Below, piece after piece: positions 53,412-62,308 of a DNA stretch of 64,000 nucleotides. The DNA is from Clostridium sp. AN503 (GTDB lineage: Bacteria > Bacillota > Clostridia > Lachnospirales > Lachnospiraceae). The position numbers were made by a program, and so were the translations under genes. Location: NCBI RefSeq assembly GCF_040719375.1, contig NZ_JBFDTP010000002.1, forward strand, positions 1 to 64,000, in the 5' to 3' direction. The notes under the pieces are model-generated. The model did not search any database. It worked only from the letters and a program-made list of their open reading frames with translations, and was not told the origin of the DNA. Numbering within the stretch: the stretch's first letter is position 1; every line of letters begins with the position of its first letter.

Positions 53412-54263
53412 ATGAGAAATGTGAAAGAAAAGGGAATGCACATGGTATTTTTGATCTCCGCCTGTGCATCCATCCTGTCGGTGGCGATGATCTGCCTGTT
53501 TTTGTTTGCAAACGGTGTCCCGGCGATCGGAAAGATCGGAGTCTTCCAGTTCCTTCTGGGAGAAAAATGGAAGCCGGGCAATAATATATACGGGATCCTG
53601 CCGATGATCCTGGGAAGTATCTACGTGACTGCCGGTGCCATTGTGGTGGGCGTGCCGATCGGAATCCTGACGGCGGTGTTCATGGCAAGATTTTGTCCAA
53701 AGCCATTGTACCGGGTGATCAAGCCGGCCATCAACCTGCTGGCGGGAATCCCGTCGGTGGTATACGGATTTTTCGGTATGGTGGTCATTGTGCCGGTCAT
53801 GTCTGTATTGTTCGGCGGCAGTGGAAAAAGCATGGCGACGGCATCCGTACTTCTTGGGATCATGATCCTGCCGACGATCATCGGAGTGTCGGAGTCGGCG
53901 ATCAACGCAGTTCCGTCCAGTTATTATGAGGGCGCTCTGGCACTGGGAGCCAGCCATGAGAGGAGTGTGTTTTTTGCCACTCTGCCCGCAGCAAAGTCCG
54001 GCATCCTGGCCGGTGTCATCCTGGGAGTGGGCCGCGCCATCGGAGAGACTATGGCGGTCATCATGGTAGCGGGAAATCAGGCGCGGATGCCAAAAGGACT
54101 GTTTAAAGGCGTGCGCACTATGACGGCGAATATTGTACTGGAGATGGGATATGCCACGGATCTGCACAGAGAAGCGCTGATCGCCACTGCGGTCGTGCTG
54201 TTCGTGTTTATCCTGATCATCAATCTATCCTTCTCCGTTCTCAGCAGAAAGGAGGGCACGTGA
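53412..54263 (+). CDS. pstC: Phosphate ABC transporter permease PstC
   Basis: 283 aa from ATG 53412 (GGGAG upstream). Six predicted membrane helices. Binding-protein-dependent transport motif near SYYEGALALGASHERSVFFATLPAAKSGILAGVILGVGRAIGETMAVIMVAG (EAA loop contacting PstB). Stop overlaps the pstA start by one base. Inner membrane, pairs with PstA. Confidence 0.95.
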   Translation: MRNVKEKGMHMVFLISACASILSVAMICLFLFANGVPAIGKIGVFQFLLGEKWKPGNNIYGILPMILGSIYVTAGAIVVGVPIGILTAVFMARFCPKPLYRVIKPAINLLAGIPSVVYGFFGMVVIVPVMSVLFGGSGKSMATASVLLGIMILPTIIGVSESAINAVPSSYYEGALALGASHERSVFFATLPAAKSGILAGVILGVGRAIGETMAVIMVAGNQARMPKGLFKGVRTMTANIVLEMGYATDLHREALIATAVVLFVFILIINLSFSVLSRKEGT

Positions 54264-55189
54264 TGAGTGAGAGACATACCAGGGAGGATCATCCCGAAAC
54301 AGATAATCCGGGATCTGCCGCTTTGGCGATCAACCGCCAGACATTGCGGCAGCGCATGAAATCTTACCGGCGGAGTCCATTGTCATTCCTGCTTCTGTTG
54401 CTGGTGAGCCTTTCAGCGCTGGTTACCGTGCTGACCCTTTTATTCCTGATCGCGTATATCCTGATAAAAGGAGTTCCCTACCTGACGCCCAGCCTGTTTG
54501 CCTGGGAATACAACAGTGAAAACGTATCCCTGATGCCGGCGCTGGTCAATACCGTTATCATGACGGGCCTGTCCCTGCTGATCGCCGGGCCGCTGGGAGT
54601 CTTTGCGGCAATCTATCTGGTAGAGTATGCAAAACGGGGCAACCGTCTGGTGGCGCTTGTGCGGGTGACTGCGGAAACTCTGTCAGGTATTCCTTCTATT
54701 GTATACGGCCTGTTTGGATTCCTGCTGTTTGCAGTAACGCTGGGCTGGTCCTATACGATCATCGGCGGAGCCATGACCCTGGCGATCATGATCCTGCCTC
54801 TGATCATGCGGACTACGGAGGAGGCATTAAAGTCCGTACCGGATTCTTACCGGGAGGGCAGCTTTGGTCTGGGGGCAGGAAGGCTGAGGACCGTGTTTCA
54901 GATCGTACTGCCGTCAGCGGTGCCGGGAATTCTTGCCGGGATCATCCTTGCGGTGGGCCGCATTGTGGGTGAGACCGCAGCTCTTATGTACACCGCCGGC
55001 ACGGTGGCGGGGATTCCGGATAACCTGTTCGGCTCCGGCAGGACCCTTGCGGTGCATATGTATGTGCTGACCAACGAGGGGCTTTATACCAACCAGTCCT
55101 ATGCAACAGCGGTGGTGCTTCTGATCATCGTGGTATGCATCAATGCTCTGTCCGGGATCATTGCAAAAAAGGTAGCCGGCCGGTCGTAG
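54263..55189 (+). CDS. pstA: Phosphate ABC transporter permease PstA
   Basis: 308 aa from ATG 54263 (GGAGGG upstream; GTG 54260 is the alternative). Hydrophilic N-terminal tail of about 35 residues, then six membrane helices and the EAA loop (SYREGSFGLGAGRLRTVFQIVLPSAVPGILAGIILAVGRIVGETAAL). Partner of PstC in the channel. Confidence 0.95.
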   Translation: MSERHTREDHPETDNPGSAALAINRQTLRQRMKSYRRSPLSFLLLLLVSLSALVTVLTLLFLIAYILIKGVPYLTPSLFAWEYNSENVSLMPALVNTVIMTGLSLLIAGPLGVFAAIYLVEYAKRGNRLVALVRVTAETLSGIPSIVYGLFGFLLFAVTLGWSYTIIGGAMTLAIMILPLIMRTTEEALKSVPDSYREGSFGLGAGRLRTVFQIVLPSAVPGILAGIILAVGRIVGETAALMYTAGTVAGIPDNLFGSGRTLAVHMYVLTNEGLYTNQSYATAVVLLIIVVCINALSGIIAKKVAGRS

Positions 55190-55259
55190 GCGAAAGGAAG
55201 GCTAAAAAACTAACAGCAGGCCGGTCGGGCAAAGCACCGGAAACACAGAAAGGGATATT

Positions 55260-56009
55260 ATGGATAAGCTGACGATCAAAGATATGGAATTATATTACGG
55301 GGATTTCAAGGCTTTAAAGGGGATTGATTTGAGTATCCAGGCAAATGAGATCACCGCATTTATCGGGCCTTCCGGCTGCGGAAAGTCCACATTGTTAAAA
55401 TCCTTAAACCGGATGAACGATCTGGTGGAGGGCTGTAAGATAACCGGGAGTATCCTGCTGGACGGGGAGGATATCTACGGGGATATGGACATCAACCTGC
55501 TGCGCAAGCGGGTGGGGATGGTATTTCAGAAACCGAACCCGTTTCCCATGAGCGTTTATGACAACATAGCCTTTGGCCCGCGGACCCATGGGATCCGCTC
55601 CAAGATGCAGCTTGACGATATTGTGGAGAAATCTCTGCGGGATGCGGCGATCTGGGATGAATTGAAGGACCGGCTGAAAAAAAGCGCTCTGGGGCTGTCC
55701 GGCGGGCAGCAGCAGAGGCTGTGTATTGCCCGAGCCCTTGCGGTGCAGCCGGAGGTGCTTCTGATGGATGAGCCGACTTCGGCCCTGGATCCCATTTCCA
55801 CCTCCAAGATTGAAGACCTTGCTGTGGAGCTGAAAAAAGATTATACTATAGTCATGGTTACGCACAATATGCAGCAGGCTGCCCGTATATCTGACAGGAC
55901 CGCTTTTTTCCTGCTGGGAGAGGTGATCGAGTTCGGGGAGACGGAAAGCTTGTTCTCCATGCCGAAGAACAAGAAGACAGAGGATTATATTACGGGGAGG
56001 TTTGGTTGA
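55260..56009 (+). CDS. pstB: Phosphate ABC transporter ATP-binding protein PstB
   Basis: 249 aa. Walker A GPSGCGKST, Q-loop MVFQKPNPFPMSVYDNIAFGPR, signature LSGGQQQRLCIARALA, Walker B EVLLMDEPTSALD, H-loop VTHNMQQAAR. Powers PstCA on the cytoplasmic face. AGAAAGGGA precedes ATG 55260. PhoU starts 2 bp after its stop. Confidence 0.97.
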   Translation: MDKLTIKDMELYYGDFKALKGIDLSIQANEITAFIGPSGCGKSTLLKSLNRMNDLVEGCKITGSILLDGEDIYGDMDINLLRKRVGMVFQKPNPFPMSVYDNIAFGPRTHGIRSKMQLDDIVEKSLRDAAIWDELKDRLKKSALGLSGGQQQRLCIARALAVQPEVLLMDEPTSALDPISTSKIEDLAVELKKDYTIVMVTHNMQQAARISDRTAFFLLGEVIEFGETESLFSMPKNKKTEDYITGRFG

Positions 56010-56010
56010 T

Positions 56011-56658
56011 ATGCGCAATCGTTTTGATGAACAGCTGGAGATATTAAATGTGGAATTGATCCGTATGGGGGCCCTGTGTGAGGATGCCATCTCTTATGCG
56101 TCCAGGACCCTGATGGGCGAGGGGGATTTTTCAGAGGACGTATACAGCACGGACAAGGAAATCGATCAGAAAGAGCGGGATATTGAGAACCTGTGTATGC
56201 GGCTTTTGCTCCAGCAGCAGCCGGTGGCGCGGGACTTACGCCAGGTATCTTCGGCCCTCAAGATGATCTCCGACATGGAACGGATCGGAGACCAGGCGTC
56301 GGATATTGTGGAGATCTGCGGATATATTCAGGGACGCGAGGCGGAGAGCCGCCTGCATATCCGCGATATGGCGGAGGCCACCATGAAGATGGTGACCCAG
56401 AGTATTGATTCCTATGTAAAGCGGGATCTGAACATCGCTCATGAGGTGATCCGGTATGATGACGTGGTGGATGATCTGTTCGGGAAAGTAAAACAGGAAC
56501 TGATCGGGCTTTTGAGCCAGGGCAGTACAGATGAGAAAATGGGAGAATTCTGTATTGACATGCTGATGATCGCCAAATATTTTGAGCGTATCGGCGACCA
56601 TGCCACCAACATAGCGGAGTGGGTGGAATTTTCTATCACAGGAGCGCATATGGAGTGA
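56011..56658 (+). CDS. phoU: Phosphate signalling protein PhoU
   Basis: 215 aa from ATG 56011 (GGGGAGG upstream). Two PhoU three-helix bundles with the metal-binding acidic patterns (EIDQKERDIENLCMRLLLQQQPVARDLRQVSSALKMISDMERIGDQASDI and the matching ERIGDHATNIAEWV in the second repeat). It links the Pst transporter to the PhoR kinase and keeps the regulon off when phosphate is plentiful. Confidence 0.95.
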   Translation: MRNRFDEQLEILNVELIRMGALCEDAISYASRTLMGEGDFSEDVYSTDKEIDQKERDIENLCMRLLLQQQPVARDLRQVSSALKMISDMERIGDQASDIVEICGYIQGREAESRLHIRDMAEATMKMVTQSIDSYVKRDLNIAHEVIRYDDVVDDLFGKVKQELIGLLSQGSTDEKMGEFCIDMLMIAKYFERIGDHATNIAEWVEFSITGAHME

Positions 56659-56686
56659 TGGCTCGATCATAAAAAGGAGACAGATT

Positions 56687-57361
56687 ATGATATATCTGGT
56701 TGAGGATGACAACAGTATTCGTGAGTTGGTGATCTATACGCTGCAGACAACAGGATTTGCGGCGAAGGGATTTGCATGTGCGAAGGATTTCTGGGATGAG
56801 ATGAAGCAGGAGGCGCCGTCCCTGGTGCTCCTTGATATCATGCTTCCGGATGAGGATGGGCTGACGATCCTTAAGAAGCTGCGGGCGGGCAGCCACACGG
56901 CAAAGCTCCCGGTTATTATGCTGACGGCCAAAGGCACAGAGTATGACCGGGTGGTAGGGCTTGACAGCGGTGCAGATGACTATATACCCAAACCCTTTGG
57001 CATGATGGAGCTGGTTTCCAGGGTGCGGGCGCTTTTAAGGCGGACAGAACCGGAGAAGAAAAACGGGACCCATCAGGTGGGGCCCATCGTGGTAGATATG
57101 GGCAAGCACACCGTCAAGGTGAATGACAATCCGGTGACTCTGACGTTTAAGGAATTTGAACTGCTCTGTTATCTGATGGATAATGAGGGCATTGTGCTCA
57201 CAAGGGACCAGCTTCTGTCGAAGATCTGGGGCTATGACTTTGACGGGGAGACCCGGACTGTGGATGTGCATATCCGTACGCTGCGCCAGAAGCTCGGAGT
57301 GGCCAGCAGTTACATTGAGACCATCCGTGGAGTGGGCTATAAGATGGAGGAGATCGGATGA
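56687..57361 (+). CDS. phoB: Phosphate regulon response regulator (PhoB/PhoP, OmpR family)
   Basis: 224 aa. Receiver 1-118 (IYLVEDDNSIRELV, phospho-acceptor Asp in LVLLDIMLPDEDG, conserved Lys in YIPKPFGMMEL). Winged helix 130-224 (TFKEFELLCYLMDNEGIVLTRDQLLSKIWGYDFDGETRTVDVHIRTLRQKLG). AAAAGGAGA precedes ATG 56687. Its stop overlaps the phoR start (ATGA). Likely binds the TTTTACA repeats before pstS. Confidence 0.93.
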   Translation: MIYLVEDDNSIRELVIYTLQTTGFAAKGFACAKDFWDEMKQEAPSLVLLDIMLPDEDGLTILKKLRAGSHTAKLPVIMLTAKGTEYDRVVGLDSGADDYIPKPFGMMELVSRVRALLRRTEPEKKNGTHQVGPIVVDMGKHTVKVNDNPVTLTFKEFELLCYLMDNEGIVLTRDQLLSKIWGYDFDGETRTVDVHIRTLRQKLGVASSYIETIRGVGYKMEEIG

Positions 57362-59124
57362 AACGGAAAATATACTGGAATATGTGCCTGGTGGCGCTGT
57401 TTTCCATGGCGCTCGGCACGCTCCTCACCACCTGGCTGCTGTGCCATGACCTGCAGAAGCAGATGCGTCAGGCGGTAGCCACGGAGGTGCGCTATCTGGA
57501 ATCGGCTGTGGAGGTGTCGGGAGAAGCATACCTGGCCCATCTGGCAAGCCGTGGCGACGGAAACAGCATCAACCGCATTACCTGGGTGGACGCAGATGGA
57601 GAAGTGCTCTATGACAGCTACGCGGACAGTGAGAGCCTTGAGAACCATAAAGAACGGCCGGAGATCATCCAGGCCTTTCAAAATGGAAGAGGGCAGAGCA
57701 TCCGCCTCTCCAATACGCTTGCAGAGCAGACCTATTACAATGCGGCCCGCCTCTCGGATGGGACGGTCATCCGCGTGGCGAGCACAACCCGGAGCGGGCT
57801 GGCAGCTCTTGTTCAGACGGTTCCGTGGATGATCCTGATGGCGGCGGGAATATTTGGAGTGACCATGATCCTGGCGGAGGTGCAGACCAAGAGGATCGTG
57901 GACCCGATCAACCGGCTGAACCCGGACTGCCCGCAGGAAGAAAAGGTGTATGACGAGCTTTCTCCGCTGGTGCGGCGGCTGGAGAAACAGAAGGTGACGA
58001 TCAAAGAGCAGATGGAAACCCTCAGGGAAAAGCAGGAGGAGTTCACTGCGATCACGGAAAATATGCGGGAAGGGTTTATTGTGGTGGACAGCAAGGCGGA
58101 TGTGATCTCCTACAATTCAAGCGCGATCCGGATTCTGGGAGGCGGAAGAGGGTTTCGAGACGGAGACGCCGACAGCGAAGAAAACGCCAACGAAGGAGAG
58201 GATGACGACAGAAAAGAAAATGCCGACAGCAGGGACCGCGCAGACAGCAGGCGCGGCGCGAATCTTCATGTTCTCAGCTTAAACCGTTCAAGCAGCTTCC
58301 GGCAAGTGGTGGACGCCGCTCTCAAAGGGCAGCGTGGAGAGCAGGTCCTGGAATTAAATGGCCGTCATTATCAGATCATCGCCAACCCGGTGGTGGAGTC
58401 CGGCGACAAACGGGGCGCCGTGGTAGTGATCCTGGATGTGACGGAGCAGCAGAGCCGCGAGGAGCTGCGCCGTGAGTTTACAGCCAACGTTTCCCATGAG
58501 CTGAAGACCCCGCTGACCTCTATTTCCGGTTATGCGGAGATCATGAAGAGCGGTCTGGTGCAGCCGGAGGATATGGGCAGGTTTTCGGAAAAGATCTATA
58601 TGGAGGCACAGCGTCTCATCACACTGGTGGGAGATATCATCAGGCTGTCGCAGCTTGATGAGGAAAAGATTGAGGTGGAGAAGACGGCTGTGGATCTGTA
58701 TGCGGCGGCATTTGCAGTGGTGGAACGTATGAAGGATGTGGCGAAGAATGCGGGAGTGTCCATTGCCCTGGGCGGCAGGCCTGCGGTGGTACAGGGTGCG
58801 CCCCAGATCCTGGATGAGATGATCTTTAACCTCTGCGACAATGCGATCAAGTATAACAAACCGTCCGGCAGGGTGGAGGTGACCGTAGATATGGAGGCGG
58901 GTCACCCGGTCCTTACTGTGGAGGACAACGGTATCGGCATCCCCGCGCAGGATAAGGAGCGCATCTTTGAACGTTTTTACCGGGTGGATAAGAGCCATTC
59001 CAAACAGATCGGCGGCACCGGCCTGGGGCTGTCCATTGTGAAGCACGGCGCTATTTATCATAAGGCAAAGGTGGAGATGGAGAGCGAGCTGGGAAAAGGG
59101 ACCCGGGTGCGGGTGGTGTTTTAA
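57358..59124 (+). CDS. phoR: Phosphate sensor histidine kinase PhoR
   Basis: 588 aa. TM1 about 5-28, extracytoplasmic domain about 30-150, TM2 about 155-180. A PAS-like domain (EEFTAITENMREGFIVVDSKADVISYN...) is split by a very acidic/basic insertion around 263-301 (DGDADSEENANEGEDDD...). HisKA with FTANVSHELKTPLTSISGYAEIM; HATPase with NLCDNAIKYN, VEDNGIGIPAQDKERIFERFYRV and GGTGLGLSIVKH. Coupled to phoB and at the end of the pst operon, so signal and transporter genes are co-expressed. Confidence 0.93.
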   Translation: MKRKIYWNMCLVALFSMALGTLLTTWLLCHDLQKQMRQAVATEVRYLESAVEVSGEAYLAHLASRGDGNSINRITWVDADGEVLYDSYADSESLENHKERPEIIQAFQNGRGQSIRLSNTLAEQTYYNAARLSDGTVIRVASTTRSGLAALVQTVPWMILMAAGIFGVTMILAEVQTKRIVDPINRLNPDCPQEEKVYDELSPLVRRLEKQKVTIKEQMETLREKQEEFTAITENMREGFIVVDSKADVISYNSSAIRILGGGRGFRDGDADSEENANEGEDDDRKENADSRDRADSRRGANLHVLSLNRSSSFRQVVDAALKGQRGEQVLELNGRHYQIIANPVVESGDKRGAVVVILDVTEQQSREELRREFTANVSHELKTPLTSISGYAEIMKSGLVQPEDMGRFSEKIYMEAQRLITLVGDIIRLSQLDEEKIEVEKTAVDLYAAAFAVVERMKDVAKNAGVSIALGGRPAVVQGAPQILDEMIFNLCDNAIKYNKPSGRVEVTVDMEAGHPVLTVEDNGIGIPAQDKERIFERFYRVDKSHSKQIGGTGLGLSIVKHGAIYHKAKVEMESELGKGTRVRVVF

Positions 59125-59140
59125 ATCAGGTATACCATAG

Positions 59141-59195
59141 AAGCTTTCTGGAGCCAGGTCTTTTCGTGGGCCTGGCTCCAGAAAGCTTTTTTTTT
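59141..59195 (+). terminator. Terminator of the pst-pho operon
   Basis: An 18-bp perfect stem, AAGCTTTCTGGAGCCAGG with CCTGGCTCCAGAAAGCTT, followed by eight T. Confidence 0.9.
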
Positions 59196-59249
59196 GAACA
59201 AAATGGAAATAAGAGCTGCGTATAGCAATACGATCGTTGGACAGCTGCG

Positions 59250-59900
59250 TTACTCTTCCTTACCCAGCCTTCGCCACCACAGGTAGGATGCAATATAGAC
59301 TGCGGCAGTCGAGCCGAATACCAGCACCATCAGAATGACCACGGTGATCTGCATTGGCAGAAACAGGGCGGACAGCAGGATGATGATACCGCTGCCTACA
59401 TACAGCTTGCCGCCAAGCCGGTGGGTCTTGCGCCAGATATCCTCATTGCTGAGGGTCCACGGCGTTTTGATACCCATGAAAAAGTTACTCTGTATCTTGG
59501 GCATGAAGTTCCCGATGCACAAGAACAGGATGGACAACATCAAAAGCACGATCTTGCTGGCGTTGATCCTGCCGGGGTGAAAGCTCTCGCTGACAATGAT
59601 CCCCACAGTGATCGTCAGGAAAACCTGCATCCCGACGCAGAAATAGTCGTATACTGCCCCGAATTTCTGGTAATTTTTTCTCCGGGGATCAATATAGGGA
59701 AGGTAGTCATATAAAAAAGAAAAACACACAAGCATCCCGGTTATGGTCCAGATGGTTCTTTTGGGACCATAGCTCACATGCCCGTCAAAGCCCCACTGGG
59801 TAGGGATTTCAGCGGGCAGATGCGGGTAGATGAAGAGGATGCATATCAGGACCAGCAGGGAGATCCCGTAATTGATGGCCCGAAGCTTTTTATTTTTCAT
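59250..59900 (-). CDS. sdpI: SdpI family membrane protein
   Basis: 216 aa, six predicted membrane helices. DUF1648 N-terminus (YPHLPAEIPTQWGFDGHVSYGPKR) and the SdpI C-terminal part (FLCIGNFMPKIQSNFFMGIKTPWTLSNEDIWRKTHRLGGKLYVGSG). In Bacillus, SdpI is the immunity and signalling protein for the SDP cannibalism toxin and sequesters the SdpR repressor at the membrane. No sdpABC toxin genes are here, so this is an orphan sdpRI pair. Overlaps sdpR by 11 bp. Confidence 0.85.
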   Translation of the reverse strand: MKNKKLRAINYGISLLVLICILFIYPHLPAEIPTQWGFDGHVSYGPKRTIWTITGMLVCFSFLYDYLPYIDPRRKNYQKFGAVYDYFCVGMQVFLTITVGIIVSESFHPGRINASKIVLLMLSILFLCIGNFMPKIQSNFFMGIKTPWTLSNEDIWRKTHRLGGKLYVGSGIIILLSALFLPMQITVVILMVLVFGSTAAVYIASYLWWRRLGKEE

Positions 59901-60168
59901 GAGAATCGTCTCCTTTCAGTGAAATCATCCAGCTCAAAACATCGTCCAGAACTGAAGTGTTTAAATAATAATAAATATACTTCCCACGTTTCTCGTCATC
60001 TATGATCCCTGCCTGTTTCAGGATGGACAGATGGTGGGAGATGGTGGCTCCTGTCATATCAAAATGTTCCACGATCGCTCCGGCTGCAAGCGGCCCGTCT
60101 CTCAACAGATTCAGGATCTCCCGCCGGGTTGGGTCTGATAGAGCCTTAAATGTTTCTGCAAATCCCAT
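59890..60168 (-). CDS. sdpR: ArsR family repressor (SdpR-like)
   Basis: 92 aa from ATG at 60168 (AAGGAGGAGG upstream; the longer upstream frame crosses the operator). Compact winged helix: ETFKALSDPTRREILNLLRDGPLAAGAIVEHFDMTGATISHHLSILKQAGIIDDEKRGKYIYYYL. No metal-binding cysteines, as in SdpR. Likely autorepressor of the sdpRI operon through the perfect inverted repeat 35 bp upstream. Confidence 0.88.
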   Translation of the reverse strand: MGFAETFKALSDPTRREILNLLRDGPLAAGAIVEHFDMTGATISHHLSILKQAGIIDDEKRGKYIYYYLNTSVLDDVLSWMISLKGDDSHEK

Positions 60169-60202
60169 GGCCTCCTCCTTTCCGGTGCAGCATGGTATAA
60201 GT

Positions 60203-60240
60203 CCTACATTTAGATATTTAGAAAAACATCTAAATGTAGG
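60203..60240. promoter_or_regulatory. Perfect inverted repeat, SdpR operator
   Basis: CCTACATTTAGAT (60203-60215) and ATCTAAATGTAGG (60228-60240) are exact inverted copies with a 12-bp spacer, directly before sdpR. The repeat size and AT-rich core fit an ArsR-type dimer site. Confidence 0.75.
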
Positions 60241-60310
60241 ATACAACAACCAGCTGGATATGTCAAGCGTCCGAATCATCCAGAAATGGAAATTTGTGTG
60301 TTTTGCAAAT

Positions 60311-60351
60311 AAAAAACCGGCATACAAGACCGCAATGGCCTTGTATGCCGG
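60311..60351 (-). terminator. Terminator of the YhaNO-like operon
   Basis: CCGGCATACAAG (60317-60328) pairs with CTTGTATGCCGG (60340-60351). The A6 run at 60311-60316 is a T-run on the minus strand, as needed for the gene ending at 60363. Confidence 0.8.
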
Positions 60352-60362
60352 CAATATGCCGG

Positions 60363-62306
60363 TCACATATTAATAAGATGATACCCAATCTGATTGGCCG
60401 TCAGCATCTGCGCCTCCCTCCTGTGGCAGGTGAAGATGATGATCTGGGTGCTGTAAGCCCCTGCCAGCCATTTCAGGGCGGTGCGCAGCCGTTCATCGTC
60501 ATAGAGCACGAAGCTGTCGTCAAAAATGAGCGGCATCTGGTCGCCTTCCGGCTGGATCAGGCGGGCGGCTGCCAGGCGGAGCGCCAGGTAAACCTGATCC
60601 ATGGTGCCGCTTGAGACCTGGTCCACGGGGACCAGCTTGGTGCGGGTATTCATAAAGATATTGAGGTTTTCATCCACGCTCATGCTGTTGTAGATGCCTC
60701 CGGTAATGCCGTCGATCAAGTCGGAGGCGGTCTTGTTTAAGTAGAGGCCAAAGGAATCCCGGATGGTGGCGGAAAGCTCCGTCATGGTATCCAGCGCAAG
60801 ATCGATGGCGGTGATCTCTTCGCGGATGCGTTCATTTTCCGTCAGAATCCGTTTCAGGGCTTCTACCTGGTCTTTGCAGTGAGTCAGATGGTCCAGTTTC
60901 TTCTCCAGCTCCCACTGGGTCCTCTGCTGCTTGGAAATCACGTCGTCACAGTTGGTTTCCCGTTCCTGGAGGGAAGCGATCTCCGCCGCCTGTTCCGCCA
61001 CGGAAGCCTCTGAGCGTTCCAGAACCTGGCTGAGGCGGAGAAACTCGGTCATCCGCGCCTCAAACGCGCTCATGGCTTCATCTGATATGGCAGAGTCCCC
61101 CAGGTGTCTGGAGAAGATCTCCTGCAGGATCTTGCTGACCATGGCAACCTCTTTTTTCAGGCTCTTGTTTTTAAGGAGCAGGGCGATCCCTGTGATGGCA
61201 AAGAGAAGGGCCAGGATCGCAGACACCATGGGCAGGATGCCTGCGCCGCCTGCAAGAAAGCTGCCAAAGCTGCCGACTGCGGCAGTCATGGATGCGTTGG
61301 AGGCGGAGGGAAGCATGGCATCCGACATTACATCGGGAGTGAGCCATACCAGCCGTCCGGCGTTCTGGAGCGTCATCACCACAGCGGCGCCGCCCAAAAG
61401 GATGCCGAACAGGAAGGCGATCATGGCAAATACGGTTCGTGATTTCTTCTCGCTGGCTGTCTTCACGTTACAATATTCCGCATATGTGTTTTTCGCCTCG
61501 TCCCGGTAAGCGGTGATGGAGGCTTCATCGGTAAACTGCGCCCCGCTGAGGGCCTGCCTGCCCTTTGCGATCTTCTGCAGCAGAGCCTCCCGTTCCTCCT
61601 GTTTTTCCATCAAAAGGTTCTTCACCTGAGAACGCATATCCTGGTAGGCTTTCAGCTGGTTTTCATATTCCGGCGAGGCGATCTCTTTTTCGATATTTCG
61701 GATCTCCCCAAGCAAAGAGGTGTAGTTCCTGGCGGCCTCTGCGTCCAACTGACGCTCAAAATCCTTCCGTCTGGCTTTTAAGTAGGCGGTGGCTTTGGTA
61801 ATGTTCAGAGCCATGTTGCCGGAAGTGTTCATGTTGGCGATATAGTTGCGCAGCTCCGCCACCATGCCGCCGTCCGTGGCGCTTTTCAGCTGTCCAATGC
61901 TGATGGTGTTGTTGTAGGTGGTCTCTGTCAGCCCGCCAAGCAGAGAATCCATGAAGCTTTTGGTGGGTTCCACTTCCCTGCCGGCAGTCTCATTGATGAC
62001 GGTAAGGGATCTCTGGTCCTTCTGAAAATTCCTCTCGATGCGGTAAATGATCCCGTTTTTCTCCAGCCGGAGCTGCCCGCCGTAGGCGGCCTTGTTCTGC
62101 CATGGCTCACAGCGGCTGTACAGGTCATTTCTGGAGGCGCGTCCCCGTCCGCGCTCCAGGCCAAACAGCATACAACGGATGAAGGTATGGAGTGTGGACT
62201 TGCCGGCTTCATTTTTGCCGTACACGATGTTCATGCCATCTTCAAATTTGACGGTGCGGTCATGGAATTTACCGAAACCGTCAATATGTAAATCCAGTAA
62301 TCGCAT
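60363..62306 (-). CDS. SMC/Rad50-like AAA ATPase with membrane segments (YhaN-like)
   Basis: 647 aa. N-terminal half-ATPase (MRLLDLHIDGFGKFHDRTVKFEDGMNIVYGKNEAGKSTLHTFI, Walker A YGKNEAGKST), coiled coils at about 180-280 and 390-480. Between them are two membrane helices (VFAMIAFLFGILLGGAAVVM and GILPMVSAILALLFAITGIALLL). C-terminal half-ATPase has QVSSGTMDQVYLALRLAAARL (signature) and MPLIFDDSFVLYDD (Walker B). Forms an SbcC/Rad50-like DNA repair or processing complex with the adjacent nuclease; the membrane anchor is not found in SbcC. Confidence 0.85.
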   Translation of the reverse strand: MRLLDLHIDGFGKFHDRTVKFEDGMNIVYGKNEAGKSTLHTFIRCMLFGLERGRGRASRNDLYSRCEPWQNKAAYGGQLRLEKNGIIYRIERNFQKDQRSLTVINETAGREVEPTKSFMDSLLGGLTETTYNNTISIGQLKSATDGGMVAELRNYIANMNTSGNMALNITKATAYLKARRKDFERQLDAEAARNYTSLLGEIRNIEKEIASPEYENQLKAYQDMRSQVKNLLMEKQEEREALLQKIAKGRQALSGAQFTDEASITAYRDEAKNTYAEYCNVKTASEKKSRTVFAMIAFLFGILLGGAAVVMTLQNAGRLVWLTPDVMSDAMLPSASNASMTAAVGSFGSFLAGGAGILPMVSAILALLFAITGIALLLKNKSLKKEVAMVSKILQEIFSRHLGDSAISDEAMSAFEARMTEFLRLSQVLERSEASVAEQAAEIASLQERETNCDDVISKQQRTQWELEKKLDHLTHCKDQVEALKRILTENERIREEITAIDLALDTMTELSATIRDSFGLYLNKTASDLIDGITGGIYNSMSVDENLNIFMNTRTKLVPVDQVSSGTMDQVYLALRLAAARLIQPEGDQMPLIFDDSFVLYDDERLRTALKWLAGAYSTQIIIFTCHRREAQMLTANQIGYHLINM

Positions 62307-62308
62307 GG

